DNA from: a bacterium | GTDB taxonomy: Bacteria > Bdellovibrionota > Bdellovibrionia > Bdellovibrionales > Bdellovibrionaceae | Direction: 5' to 3' | Length of the DNA stretch: 64,000 nucleotides | NCBI GenBank assembly: GCA_019752925.1 | Contig: JAIELP010000002.1 | Location: 1 to 64,000 of the forward strand | Shown: positions 15,491-26,320 of the stretch, in pieces | Layout: every line of letters begins with the position of its first letter | How positions within the stretch are numbered: position 1 is the stretch's first letter | Notes under the pieces: model-generated | Seen by the model: the letters and a program-made list of their open reading frames with translations, nothing else | Database searches by the model: none | What the model was told of the DNA's origin: nothing | Made by a program: the position numbers and the translations under genes

Positions 15491-16993
15491 TTAAACGTTA
15501 ACTTCACCGTTCATCTGCGCAGCGGCTGCGGATTTTTGTTTTTTCTTGCGGATAATAACAAATGCTAGCAGAGCTACTAATACGCCAAGCGCTCCCATCG
15601 ACATCATTGTATCGCTATTTAATCCGCCCTCTTCTTCTTCGGCTGCTGCTTCTTCATCTAAGTTAATTTTTTTCTTAGGTTCTGCATCTGCAACTTCTTC
15701 AGGTGGTGGAGGTGGAGGCGGAGCCATGTCTGCTGGTGGCGGTGGAGGCAAGCTTGCGTCTGTTGTTCCTGCTGCTGCGGTATCCACCGGAGGTGCTGCT
15801 GCAGCATCGGCCGGAGGAGCAGCTGTATCTGCAGGAGGTGGAGGTAAGTTTGCATTTGCATCAGCTGGCGGAGGAGGCAAAGCTGCTGTTTCGACTGGAG
15901 CTGGAGGAGCTGTTTGCGCTGTTGGTTGCGGAGCCGAATCTGTTAACGTTGCCCCGCCTGAAGGAGCTGCTGCCATTGTCGTACCGTCTGCAGCTTTCCA
16001 ATATCTTAATGTATCACCGTCTTTTAATGTCGTTTTTGATTCAATAGTAGAGTTTGAAACCCAGATTTCTTTCCAGGCATTATCATAACCTAATAAGTTT
16101 TTAGAAACTTTTCTTAAGCTCTCGCCCTTTTTAGCCACGTAAGTTTCGGGAACCATTCCCATATCTTCGTAATAAAGTATTGTTCTAGAGGCATCGTCTG
16201 GTCTATTAGGCGATGTGTAGTAAATTTTATCGCCAGCTTTAACTGAGCGTGACTTTAAGTAACTGTTTTCAGCTATTTTTTTAAGGTCATCAGATTTGTC
16301 GGCACCAAAAATTTTCATACTAATTTCTGCTAATTTTTCTTTTGGTCTGGCAATGTAAACAGTATTAATCCAAGCACCGTCTTTGCCTTGGTATGGCATA
16401 ACCGCGTTTACTTTTTTCATTGCTGGAGCTGCTGGTGCTTTAGGTTTACTTACTGCTACTGGAGTTGGCTCAACTTTTGTTTCAACTGCTGCGGCTTCTA
16501 CAGCTGCAGGATCTGTAATCGGTGTTTCTGTAATTTCACCGCCGCTCGGAGCTACTGATGTTGTAGAATCTGTAACAGCTGCAGAGTCTGCCGGAGTTCC
16601 AGCTGGTGTTTCTGTTATAGTTGTTGTAGTGGTTTCGGTAACTGGAGGGTTGCTTCCTTCAGTTGTTGTCATAGTTGTGGTTTCTGATGTTGTACTTGCA
16701 GCATTGTTATCAACTACGCCCGATGTAGTTGTATCTGCGGGTGGAGTTGCTGCTGCATCTAGTGCAAGATCCGCAGCAGGTGCTTCCGTGCTTGCAGTTG
16801 TTGTAGTTGTGTCGCCAAGAGCCGCTTCAAGGGAAGGGTCCGTCGCTTGCGCGCTTGTATCTTCTGCTCCAATTTTTTCTACGTCTGCATTTTCAACAGC
16901 TTGAGCTCCGTCATCTGCTGATTTAGAAGTGCAGCCTGCATTCGCAAAAATCAGTCCAGACGCGGCTAATAAAAGTAGTAAGTGTTTTGTCAT
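15491..16993 (-). CDS. Lipoprotein with two LysM domains, Pro/Ala-rich linker and C-terminal membrane segment
   Basis: The protein is about 500 aa. It starts with a lipoprotein signal ending ANAGC, then a long A/T/P/E low-complexity stretch (30-190). Two LysM-like domains follow (about 205-260, VYIARPKEKLAEISMKIFG; and about 280-332, YVAKKGESLRKVSKNLLG), then poly-proline/alanine repeats (350-440), an acidic patch, and a hydrophobic segment MMSMGALGVLVALLAFVII before KKKQK. LysM domains bind peptidoglycan. A lipid anchor and a C-terminal transmembrane helix in one protein could bridge two membranes. The ATG at 16993 is preferred over 17002 because AAGGA then sits eight bases upstream. The Pro runs would need EF-P for translation. 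Confidence 0.85.
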   Translation of the reverse strand: MTKHLLLLLAASGLIFANAGCTSKSADDGAQAVENADVEKIGAEDTSAQATDPSLEAALGDTTTTTASTEAPAADLALDAAATPPADTTTSGVVDNNAASTTSETTTMTTTEGSNPPVTETTTTTITETPAGTPADSAAVTDSTTSVAPSGGEITETPITDPAAVEAAAVETKVEPTPVAVSKPKAPAAPAMKKVNAVMPYQGKDGAWINTVYIARPKEKLAEISMKIFGADKSDDLKKIAENSYLKSRSVKAGDKIYYTSPNRPDDASRTILYYEDMGMVPETYVAKKGESLRKVSKNLLGYDNAWKEIWVSNSTIESKTTLKDGDTLRYWKAADGTTMAAAPSGGATLTDSAPQPTAQTAPPAPVETAALPPPPADANANLPPPPADTAAPPADAAAAPPVDTAAAGTTDASLPPPPPADMAPPPPPPPEEVADAEPKKKINLDEEAAAEEEEGGLNSDTMMSMGALGVLVALLAFVIIRKKKQKSAAAAQMNGEVNV

Positions 16994-17048
16994 ATCCCTC
17001 ATCCTTGATAAAATTTATGAGCTTCCAGCTCAAAACTAAACTGTCGAC

Positions 17049-17054
17049 ACTATA
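17049..17054 (-). promoter_or_regulatory. -10 region of the LysM lipoprotein gene
   Basis: TATAGT (17054-17049, minus) lies 16 bases after TTCAAT. An overlapping alternative is an extended -10, TGG-TGTAAT, immediately upstream. A palindromic GGACCAGAGTCCAG box (17114-17101) lies about 65 bp upstream of the predicted start. Confidence 0.35.
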
Positions 17055-17100
17055 AATTACACCACATCGCATTGAACTCAGCAAAGACAAGTAATTGAGA

Positions 17101-17114
17101 CTGGACTCTGGTCC
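17101..17114. promoter_or_regulatory. Recurrent palindromic box, copy upstream of LysM gene
   Basis: CTGGACTCTGGTCC matches the CTAGACCATGGTCTAG-type box also found at 34822-34837, 38002-38017 and 49199-49214. It sits just after the stop codon of the DUF192 gene and about 110 bp before the LysM start codon. Confidence 0.45.
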
Positions 17115-17129
17115 TTAAAAAACTTGCGA

Positions 17130-17615
17130 CTAAGGTCCAGCGGAAAGTTTAAATGTAGTTCCTACAGGAAATTTATTTTTATTAAACCAGCCTTGCGACA
17201 TTTCTAGAGCGTACTTTGCAGGACCTTTGCTCGGATAAGAGGGGAGGTCGGTTTGTAATATCGAACTGACTGCTTTCATTTGTTGAATATCTATTAGCTT
17301 TTTATCTTTATTAAAATAACCTATATCAAGGTTAACTAGCGTATTCTTCATCCAAAAATCGCGGCGTTGTTCGTCTTGAAATACAAAAAGCATTCCTTCG
17401 TCTTTGCCTAATTTTTCGCGAAACATTAAACCATGAGCGTGCTGTTCTTCGCTTTCAGCTATTTCCACATTTAGTATTTTTTTCTGCTTTTTGTAGCTGA
17501 GCTCTATCTTTTGTTTTTTAAATTTAACTTTGGCTTCCGCAGAGACCGGCAATGAGTAAAATAAACTACTCGTTAGCAGACAAAAAACGACGGCCCATTT
17601 CAAGCGCAACTCCAT
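17130..17615 (-). CDS. Exported DUF192-family protein
   Basis: This 161-aa protein has a signal peptide (1-26, ending VSA) and then a DUF192 domain: the AESEEQHAHGLMFREKLGKDEGMLF and FWMKNTLVNLDIGYF stretches and the C-terminal YALEMSQGWFNKN are hallmarks. DUF192 function is not firmly established. The ATG at 17615 has GAGGGG six bases upstream and lies inside the ppx/gppA gene, giving a 50-base overlap in another frame. It is the last gene of the gatC-gatA-gatB-ppx group. Confidence 0.88.
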   Translation of the reverse strand: MELRLKWAVVFCLLTSSLFYSLPVSAEAKVKFKKQKIELSYKKQKKILNVEIAESEEQHAHGLMFREKLGKDEGMLFVFQDEQRRDFWMKNTLVNLDIGYFNKDKKLIDIQQMKAVSSILQTDLPSYPSKGPAKYALEMSQGWFNKNKFPVGTTFKLSAGP

Positions 17616-18507
17616 AACGTACCCCTCTGGTTGAAACTTTCATCTGGCTCAAACCAAATAAATACAAAGTTCTGAGCAAAATAATGACTCCTATAAGAAT
17701 AACATCTGCACGGCCAGAAGGAATGCCCATTTTGATTTTCTCATCTACGGTCGCGTTTTTTAATTTATTTAACCAAGACTCAAGTCCTTCTTTGGTTAAA
17801 ACAAAGCCGTCAATTTTGCTGGCATCAAACTCGCCGAGCTGGGCTGCAACTAAAGAAGTGGGCGTTCCGGCCACAGCTATTATTTGATCGAGAACGAAGT
17901 CGGGCGGCATAAGTGCTTTCGCTTTTAAAATGGATTCATCTACAAGTTTTGTAACTTCGTTTACTTCATTATCAGGTGTGGGTTGTGAAGTTATGCATCT
18001 TTCGGTTAGTCTAACGCAACCGATATTATAACTTTCGCCTTCCATTAAAAATTGATCGCGTCCAAAAATAAACTCTGTTGAGCCTCCGCCAATATCAATA
18101 ATCATTAAATTCTGATTCTGCTCTTTAAAGCCTGAAACAGCACCCTTATAGGTGATTGTGGCTTCTTGTTCGCCAGGAATAATTTCCAGCGGAATATTGT
18201 GTTTTTTGGCTATATCAAACAACTCTTGTTTATTAATGGCATCGCGGGCAGCAGAAGTGGCCATAGCTAAAATTTTTTCAGGTTTATGGCTGTGAATAAT
18301 TTCGCTGAATTTTTTTAAACAAGCATCCGCACGACTTAACGCTTCTGAATGAAATCGTTTGCTTTGTTCTAAGCCCTGGCCAAGTCTTACTACCTCTACA
18401 GTATCAGAATAAACTTCGATAATTGAGCTTACACCGCGCTGATTCACTACCTCTGCAATTAAGCAAAGAAAAGTGTTTGAGCCTAAATCAAGCGCCGCTA
18501 CTTTCAT
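17566..18507 (-). CDS. Exopolyphosphatase / pppGpp phosphohydrolase family protein (Ppx/GppA)
   Basis: This 313-aa protein of the actin-like ASKHA superfamily starts with the phosphate-1 motif ALDLGSNTFLCLI and has the phosphate-2 motif IDIGGGSTEF near 137-146. The family hydrolyses polyphosphate or pppGpp. At this short length only the two N-terminal ATPase-like lobes are present, without the C-terminal HD domain of E. coli Ppx. It begins immediately after the gatB stop, so it is translationally linked to gatB. Which substrate it uses cannot be told from sequence. Confidence 0.93.
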   Translation of the reverse strand: MKVAALDLGSNTFLCLIAEVVNQRGVSSIIEVYSDTVEVVRLGQGLEQSKRFHSEALSRADACLKKFSEIIHSHKPEKILAMATSAARDAINKQELFDIAKKHNIPLEIIPGEQEATITYKGAVSGFKEQNQNLMIIDIGGGSTEFIFGRDQFLMEGESYNIGCVRLTERCITSQPTPDNEVNEVTKLVDESILKAKALMPPDFVLDQIIAVAGTPTSLVAAQLGEFDASKIDGFVLTKEGLESWLNKLKNATVDEKIKMGIPSGRADVILIGVIILLRTLYLFGLSQMKVSTRGVRYGVALEMGRRFLSANE

Positions 18508-19956
18508 TTATTTTTGGTCCAATTTGTTTTTTAAAATCTGATTTACAACATCCGGATTAGCCTGTCCCTTAGATGCTTTCATTGCAGCACCAACAAAAAA
18601 ACCAAAGACTTTAGTTTTTCCTGAGCGGTACTCCGCAACCTGTGAAGGGTTGGCGGCTAAAATATCATCCACCATTTTTTCAATTACTGTCGTATCTGAA
18701 ACTTGTGAAAGACCTTTTTCTTTAATAATGTCTGCGGCGGATTTTCTAGTTATCCACATATCTGCAAAAACAGTTTTGGCTATTTTTCCAGATATACTTC
18801 CACCGTCAATTAGCTTTATAAGTTCTGCCAAACCCTCGGGGCTTACTGGAGATTTTGTAATTTCAGTTTTACTGTTATTGAGTTCACGGATTAAATCCGA
18901 CATAATCCAGTTTGCTGAAAGTTTTGGATTAGAACTTTTAGCGCTCACAATTTCAAAATAATCAGCGAGGTCTTTTTCTGCTGTTAACATTTCGGCATCA
19001 TATTCTGAAAGACCCAACTCACTTTGAAATCTTGCCGCTTTTTTCTGAGGAAGCTCTGGTAGGTTTTTGCGGATTTGTTCGATATCGCTTTCATTTAAAA
19101 TAATAGGAAGCAAATCTGGATCAGGAAAGTAACGATAATCCTGGGCATCTTCTTTTGTGCGCATTGAGAACGTTCTGTTTTTATCGGGATCGTAAAGACG
19201 GGTTTCTTGAATAATTTTTTTGCCGCCTTCAATTTCATCAATTTGACGATCTATTTCGTATTCCACTGCTTTTTCCACAAAGCGGAAAGAGTTTAAATTT
19301 TTTAATTCAACCTTTGTTCCCAGTTTTGTTTCGCCAGCTTTTCTAACAGATACATTGCAATCACAACGTAAAGATCCTTCTTCAAGATTTCCATCACAAA
19401 CATCTAAGTAACGCACTATTTGTCTGATGGTGCGGCCATATTCTGCGGCTTCTTGTGGGCTCGACATATCGGGGCCCGAAACAATTTCCAACAGCGGTAT
19501 TCCTGCACGATTGTAATTTACTAAAGTATAGTCACCGAAATGTGTAGACTTGCCCGCATCTTCTTCCATGTGTGCGCGCGTGATGCTTATTTTTTTAGGA
19601 ATTTTATCCACAGTAATAGTTACTTCACCATTTTCGCAGATGGGCTTATCGTACTGAGAAATCTGGTAACCTTTTGGTAAATCCGGATAAAAATAATTCT
19701 TACGCGCAAACACTGAGCGATTTCGGATTGTGCAGCCCAAAGCCAGGCCGGCTTTAATTGCGTATTGAACGGCTGTTTTATTTAAAACGGGTAGTGTGCC
19801 CGGCATTCCTACGCTTACCGGCGTTGTATTTTCATTGTCAGCAGCATCAAAATTAGTTGCGTCAGAAGAAAATATTTTAGACTTAGTTTTTAATTGAACA
19901 TGCACTTCAATACCAATAACTGCTTCATAGCCACGATAAAGATTTTTAGAAGACAT
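18508..19956 (-). CDS. gatB: Aspartyl/glutamyl-tRNA amidotransferase subunit B
   Basis: GatB carries the kinase/transamidation half of GatCAB, which converts Glu-tRNA-Gln (and/or Asp-tRNA-Asn) to the amidated form. The protein is about 482 aa. The typical start is YEAVIGIEVHVQL, followed by KNYFYPDLPKGYQISQYD, the LEEGSLRCDCNVSVR region and the C-terminal YqeY-like helical tail. Upstream in-frame ATG at 19992 exists, but the ATG at 19956 has AAGGAAG eight bases upstream and only an 11-base overlap with gatA. Confidence 0.96.
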   Translation of the reverse strand: MSSKNLYRGYEAVIGIEVHVQLKTKSKIFSSDATNFDAADNENTTPVSVGMPGTLPVLNKTAVQYAIKAGLALGCTIRNRSVFARKNYFYPDLPKGYQISQYDKPICENGEVTITVDKIPKKISITRAHMEEDAGKSTHFGDYTLVNYNRAGIPLLEIVSGPDMSSPQEAAEYGRTIRQIVRYLDVCDGNLEEGSLRCDCNVSVRKAGETKLGTKVELKNLNSFRFVEKAVEYEIDRQIDEIEGGKKIIQETRLYDPDKNRTFSMRTKEDAQDYRYFPDPDLLPIILNESDIEQIRKNLPELPQKKAARFQSELGLSEYDAEMLTAEKDLADYFEIVSAKSSNPKLSANWIMSDLIRELNNSKTEITKSPVSPEGLAELIKLIDGGSISGKIAKTVFADMWITRKSAADIIKEKGLSQVSDTTVIEKMVDDILAANPSQVAEYRSGKTKVFGFFVGAAMKASKGQANPDVVNQILKNKLDQK

Positions 19957-21421
19957 TTGGAGTTCTTCCTTTTGCAGATGACATGCTTTCAAGAGTATAA
20001 GCTAAGTTGAGAATTTTTTGCTCTTCAAAGTGAGCTCCAGTTAATTGTACACCGATCGGCATTCCTTCTGCAGAAAAACCAAATGGCACGCTCATGCCCG
20101 GTAGGCCCGCTAAATTAGTTGAGGTTGTAAAGATATCATTTAAATACATTTTTAATGGGTCAGCAGATCTTTCACCAACTTTAAATGCAGGTGATGTTGT
20201 TACGGGGCTAAGTAGCGCATCGCAATTTTTAAAAACATCTAAATATTGTTCTCTTAAAAGACGACGCACCTGACAGGCTTTATTGTAATAAGCATCATAG
20301 TAACCCGATGATAGGCAGTAGGTGCCTAGCATAATTCTACGCTTTACTTCTTTACCAAATCCTTCGCCGCGTGTTTGAGCGTAAAAATCATCTAACGACA
20401 ACGAAGATAAATCTTTAAACTCTGAGCGATATCCATACTTAACGCCATCATAGCGCGCTAAGTTTGAAGAGGCCTCGCTGGCCGCGATTAAATAATACAT
20501 CGGCACTGCAAACTCAGTTAATGGAATTGATACTTCTACAAACTCGGCCCCAGCTTTTTTAAGTTCTTCAATGGCTGCGTGGTATGTTTTTGTAATATCA
20601 GGGTGAAGTAAATCATTGTTCTGGTATTGCTTTACCAAGCCTATTTTCATGCCTTTAACATTTGTATTTAAATTTTTAGAAAATTCAGGAACTTTTTTAG
20701 TTGAAGTTGTTGAGTCTTTATCATCATGACCGCAAATAACTTCTAAGGTTAAGGCCGCATCTTCAACGCTAGAAACTATTGGGCCCGCTTGATCTAACGA
20801 CGAAGCATATGCAATTATTCCGTAACGACTTACGCGTCCGTATGTGGGTTTAATTCCTACAACACCACAAAAACTTGCAGGTTGGCGAATGGACCCGCCA
20901 GTGTCGGTGCCTATTGTGCCCATTGCTATCCGAGCTGCTTGTGCAGACGCTGAGCCACCACTAGAACCACCTGGAACATATGCCGTATTCCATGGATTAT
21001 AGCATTTGCCGAAAAAAGATGTTTCATTGCTGGAGCCCATGGCAAATTCATCTAAATTTAGTTTTCCAAGAACAATGGCTCCTGAGCTTTTTAGACGCGC
21101 GACTACGCTTGCATCGTAAGGCGGAATAAAGTTAGACAAAATTTTTGATGCAGCTGTTGTTCTTAAGTTTTTTGTACAAAGTAAGTCTTTAATACCAAAC
21201 GAAACTCCGGCCAGTGGGCCAACGTTTTCATTTTTAGCAATTTTTTCGTCTACTGCTTTGGCATCATTTAAAGCCGACTCATTCATCGCGATGTAAGCGT
21301 TTAATTTAGGATTTAGCTTTTCAGCACGATTCAGAAAAAACTGCGTCACTTCGGTTGCTGATATTTTTTTGCTTTTTACGGCATCGCTAACTTGCTTAAA
21401 ACTGGCTTGAATTAAATCCAT
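19946..21421 (-). CDS. gatA: Aspartyl/glutamyl-tRNA amidotransferase subunit A
   Basis: GatA is the amidase subunit that releases ammonia from glutamine for GatB. The 491-aa protein shows the amidase-signature catalytic triad: Lys78 in FGIKDLL, cis-Ser153 in GGSSGGSA and nucleophile Ser177 in GTDTGGSIRQP. It follows gatC by two bases and overlaps gatB. Confidence 0.97.
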   Translation of the reverse strand: MDLIQASFKQVSDAVKSKKISATEVTQFFLNRAEKLNPKLNAYIAMNESALNDAKAVDEKIAKNENVGPLAGVSFGIKDLLCTKNLRTTAASKILSNFIPPYDASVVARLKSSGAIVLGKLNLDEFAMGSSNETSFFGKCYNPWNTAYVPGGSSGGSASAQAARIAMGTIGTDTGGSIRQPASFCGVVGIKPTYGRVSRYGIIAYASSLDQAGPIVSSVEDAALTLEVICGHDDKDSTTSTKKVPEFSKNLNTNVKGMKIGLVKQYQNNDLLHPDITKTYHAAIEELKKAGAEFVEVSIPLTEFAVPMYYLIAASEASSNLARYDGVKYGYRSEFKDLSSLSLDDFYAQTRGEGFGKEVKRRIMLGTYCLSSGYYDAYYNKACQVRRLLREQYLDVFKNCDALLSPVTTSPAFKVGERSADPLKMYLNDIFTTSTNLAGLPGMSVPFGFSAEGMPIGVQLTGAHFEEQKILNLAYTLESMSSAKGRTPNVF

Positions 21422-21423
21422 AT

Positions 21424-21705
21424 TTACACCACCGGCGGCACTTTAAATAAGTTGCCGGCTTTATCAGGAGCATTTTTTACCATTTCTTCAGTGGTATTTT
21501 CCTGTTTAACTATGTCTTCGCGTGCAAAGAAATCTATTTCAGAGGGTGTTACTAAGGGCTCAATATTAGAAGTATCTAGGCTCGCGATTTGCTGAAAGTG
21601 GGCTAAAACTTTTGTTAGCTGCTCACCGTACTCAGTGGCCTCTTCTGGAGTGACTTTTAATCGGGCAAGTTTAGCAATATGTTCAATGGTCTTTTGATCT
21701 ATCAT
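21424..21705 (-). CDS. gatC: Aspartyl/glutamyl-tRNA amidotransferase subunit C
   Basis: GatC is the 93-aa belt subunit that holds GatA and GatB together. It shows the family pattern: IEHIAKLARLKVTPEE near the N-terminus, LDTSNIEPLVTPSE in the middle and FKVPPVV at the end. A CCGGAG site precedes the ATG. It is the first gene of gatCAB-ppx-DUF192. Confidence 0.95.
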   Translation of the reverse strand: MIDQKTIEHIAKLARLKVTPEEATEYGEQLTKVLAHFQQIASLDTSNIEPLVTPSEIDFFAREDIVKQENTTEEMVKNAPDKAGNLFKVPPVV

Positions 21706-21781
21706 TTTTTGGTCTCCGGAATAGCGCTTGTCACAATAACAAATCTTAGGATTTCTTCAAGCTGCAATGCCTATCAACTAG

Positions 21782-23812
<2,031 letters not shown>

Positions 23813-23830
23813 AAATTTAACTTTTTAAAA

Positions 23831-24025
23831 CTAGATGTGGTCGATGATGATATCGCGAGCCATAACAGTCTTGCGACCGTCAGCTTTAGCGGCTTCAATG
23901 CCCTTTGCGCATAAACGCTCAATAGCTTTTGAAAGCATATCGATTGTTTCTGCAGACGTGTTCATTTCGCCTTTTTCTTTAATGAATTTTTTTACTTTGC
24001 TAGTTACTACTAATACTTCAGCCAT
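23831..24025 (-). CDS. Bacterial histone-fold protein (Bdellovibrio Bd0055-like)
   Basis: This 64-aa protein consists only of a histone fold: VTSKVKKFIKEKG (helix 1), TSAETIDMLSKAIERLCAKGIEAAKAD (long central helix) and RKTVMARDIIIDHI (helix 3). The RKTVxxxDI pattern is also that of archaeal histones. It closely resembles the histone Bd0055 of Bdellovibrio bacteriovorus as I remember it, a major nucleoid protein reported to form dimers that bind DNA without wrapping it in nucleosome fashion. The gene is alone, convergent with ligA, and its upstream region holds a long imperfect inverted repeat (24071-24116). Confidence 0.9.
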   Translation of the reverse strand: MAEVLVVTSKVKKFIKEKGEMNTSAETIDMLSKAIERLCAKGIEAAKADGRKTVMARDIIIDHI

Positions 24026-24070
24026 GGTGTCTCCAATCCTTAAGATGACCTATAAAGCGTTACATACGAG

Positions 24071-24116
24071 ATGGGGCATTGACAAATAAACCCTCGTTTT
24101 TGTCGCTACGCCCCAT
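24071..24116. repeat. Long inverted repeat upstream of the histone gene
   Basis: Two nested arm pairs occur: ATGGGGC (24071-24077) with GCCCCAT (24110-24116), and GACAAA (24081-24086) with TTTGTC (24099-24104). There is no good T tract on the minus strand, so an operator or structured leader is as likely as a terminator for the OmpA-type gene. Confidence 0.4.
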
Positions 24117-24126
24117 TTGTTTTATA

Positions 24127-24768
24127 CTATTTTTTAGGAACTTTTGACTCGTCTACTGTTACTTCAATTTCAACGCGGCGATTTTGTTTTCTTCCTGCTT
24201 CTGTTTTGTTATCGCCAACCGGGCTAGATGGGCCCATGCCTGTTGCAGAAACCACGGCTACCGGAATTCCGTTAGCCACTAAGTGAGACTTAACAGCATC
24301 GGCTCTTTTTAAAGAAAGCTCTTCGTTAATTTTAGCTGTACCCGTGCTGTCTGTATAACCTTTGATTGATAAAACATTCTCAGGGTATTTTTTCATAATT
24401 GTAGCCATTTCAGTTAAGTTGGCCTTTGCTTGATCTTTTAAATCTGCTTTACCTGTTTCAAATAAAATATCGCTCTTAAGTTTTGTAACCAAACCCTGTT
24501 CAGTTCTTTTTGTTTCGGCAACTTTTGCTAATTCTTTAGCTTGATTGTCCATTCTTTTTCCTACAACTCCACCGATACCGGCACCCAAAACCGCGCCAAT
24601 AGCAGCGCCACCGCCGGCATTTCCTTGTTGATTACCGATCATTCCGCCAATAACAGCACCCGCGGCCGCGCCAATTCCTGCGCCCTTCATTGTGTTTTTA
24701 TTTTCGTCTGTAGCACAACCAGTTAAAATCAAGGTCGCTGTCGATAAAATAACTAAAATGTTTTTCAT
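24127..24768 (-). CDS. OmpA-family lipoprotein with glycine zipper (YiaD-like)
   Basis: This 213-aa protein has a lipoprotein signal ending LTGC (Cys18). A glycine-zipper membrane-associated region follows (about 30-72, repeats of GxxxG such as GAGIGAAAGAVIGGMIG). Then comes an OmpA-like peptidoglycan-binding domain (about 95-205: ILFETGKADLKD, IKGYTDSTG, LSLKRADAVKSHL, NRRVEIEV). It probably links the outer membrane to peptidoglycan. The ATG is preceded by AAAGGAG. It is likely transcribed alone, although the histone gene lies downstream in the same orientation. Confidence 0.93.
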   Translation of the reverse strand: MKNILVILSTATLILTGCATDENKNTMKGAGIGAAAGAVIGGMIGNQQGNAGGGAAIGAVLGAGIGGVVGKRMDNQAKELAKVAETKRTEQGLVTKLKSDILFETGKADLKDQAKANLTEMATIMKKYPENVLSIKGYTDSTGTAKINEELSLKRADAVKSHLVANGIPVAVVSATGMGPSSPVGDNKTEAGRKQNRRVEIEVTVDESKVPKK

Positions 24769-24870
24769 ATGGATCTCCTTTTTTAAATAAAGAATAAACC
24801 TACATTATTGAAATTTAACTGAGCAAGTGTTTTGCGTTAGGGTTATGAGGAATTTTAGAGCATACACGCA

Positions 24871-26283
24871 TTATTTTTTTTTAAGAAATTGCAACAGCTC
24901 CGCTTTGCGCGCGCTTGGGTTTTCAGGGTCTGGCGTAATCCATACATAGTTGTTGCGCTCATGAGTAATCGTACACTCTACATCCGTAAAGGCGGGCGAC
25001 CAGGTTCCTGAATTTAAGTGCTCCACAAAACCATAATACTCATGACGTGGAATATGCGTATGACCATAAACCACTCTTTTTACGCCAGCAATTTCAGCTT
25101 GGCGTGAGAGCAACGTTTCACTGGGCTCTTTATATTCAGATACTAGCGAAGTTACGGAGCGCGCATAAAAAAGAAAAAATGGTATGAATAAAGCAAACGG
25201 CAAAAACACCCACCAGAGCGAAATGCCAAGGTAATCATTCATCATCGCAACAATGCTGTACATGACATAAAAACTGAACAAAATTAAAAATAGCCTATCA
25301 AGCCAAAGCTCTTTCGCTATTAAAATAGGGTTATTTGTGGCGGGCACAACAAAAAGCTCGTGTAGCTGTCTAACCATTGCAGGAGTTGCTTGCGAATTAA
25401 CCGCGGCATTGTTAACTCTGGTTTCTTGACTGATATCGCCTTTAAATGAAATTGCAAATCGATCTAAAGTAACATGCCAAAGTGTCGCTACCGATCCCCA
25501 CAACCAAGTCCACATAATTAATGGTTGTGCTGTTATAAGATATTTTAAAAAAAATCTTATGTATTCTGGTACTGACATAATATAATTTTTTTCAACATGT
25601 GGGTTAAATAGTCCTAAGCCGTTCATCATATAACGACAGGCCACGTTGCCAAATGGCAGCCTCACAGACAGCTCATTATAATCAAGCAAAAATGGATTTA
25701 ACGGGTTTTCACATATACAGTAGGGGTCTTGCTGATGGCCGTGCTCAATAAGAGTATCTTTGTTGCTAATATAAAACCAACTTGTGAAAACCAAGTTGCT
25801 TTTTCTGTCTTCAGGTAAGTTAAAGACTTCTTTTATATACTCTTGAACTTCCGGAAAGTGCAGCTCTACGTCGTGATTGCCGGGTATAATAACTACTTTA
25901 TGTCCGTTATTTATAAAATCACGCAAACCATCAATAAATTCTTTGTGTTCCTCAAGAATAACTTTAATTTTAAATAAGGATTTTTCCTGTCGTGGAAATA
26001 GCCCTCTGCGGGTTTCAAGCCAATTCACTTTATATACAGGTTTTTCAGGCAGAGACATTACGCTATCAAAATCAAAAATGTCGCCATTTAATACCAGCTC
26101 AACCTGTGCGCCGGAAGCTTCACTCTGAATGTGCTGTAAGAAAAGCGAAAGCGGCTCGTCTATATAAAACTCTTTAGTTTTAAATTTCTTCCAGAGAGGG
26201 TGACGTGACTTTACTTTATGTCTCGGTGGTTCCGGATCAGTCAGATGTAAATCGCTAATAATTGCAGTATAAACCAAACTCAC
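24871..26283 (-). CDS. Calcineurin-like metallophosphoesterase with membrane segments
   Basis: This 470-aa protein carries the complete metallophosphoesterase motif series: DLHLTD (10-15), GDIFDFD, GNHDVE, HGHQ and VYGHTHIPRHE, the last followed by NSGTW. Two hydrophobic helices interrupt the domain late in the chain (about 343-382). The LpxH-like motif order suggests a phosphodiester substrate such as a lipid A precursor, but the protein is much longer than LpxH, so this is only an option. The start is GTG at 26283, 37 bases from the divergent murD ATG, so the two control regions overlap. Confidence 0.85.
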   Translation of the reverse strand: MSLVYTAIISDLHLTDPEPPRHKVKSRHPLWKKFKTKEFYIDEPLSLFLQHIQSEASGAQVELVLNGDIFDFDSVMSLPEKPVYKVNWLETRRGLFPRQEKSLFKIKVILEEHKEFIDGLRDFINNGHKVVIIPGNHDVELHFPEVQEYIKEVFNLPEDRKSNLVFTSWFYISNKDTLIEHGHQQDPYCICENPLNPFLLDYNELSVRLPFGNVACRYMMNGLGLFNPHVEKNYIMSVPEYIRFFLKYLITAQPLIMWTWLWGSVATLWHVTLDRFAISFKGDISQETRVNNAAVNSQATPAMVRQLHELFVVPATNNPILIAKELWLDRLFLILFSFYVMYSIVAMMNDYLGISLWWVFLPFALFIPFFLFYARSVTSLVSEYKEPSETLLSRQAEIAGVKRVVYGHTHIPRHEYYGFVEHLNSGTWSPAFTDVECTITHERNNYVWITPDPENPSARKAELLQFLKKK

Positions 26284-26320
26284 AATGACATTGTTTCATA
26301 ATTTTGGTTAAAATCAACAT

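Noticed and set aside
15546..16904. Plus-strand ORFs of 114-180 aa opposite the LysM lipoprotein
   Set aside because: They arise from the Ala/Pro/Thr repeat codons of the real gene read in antisense. Their composition (Gly/Ala/Val runs) and lack of SD argue against translation.
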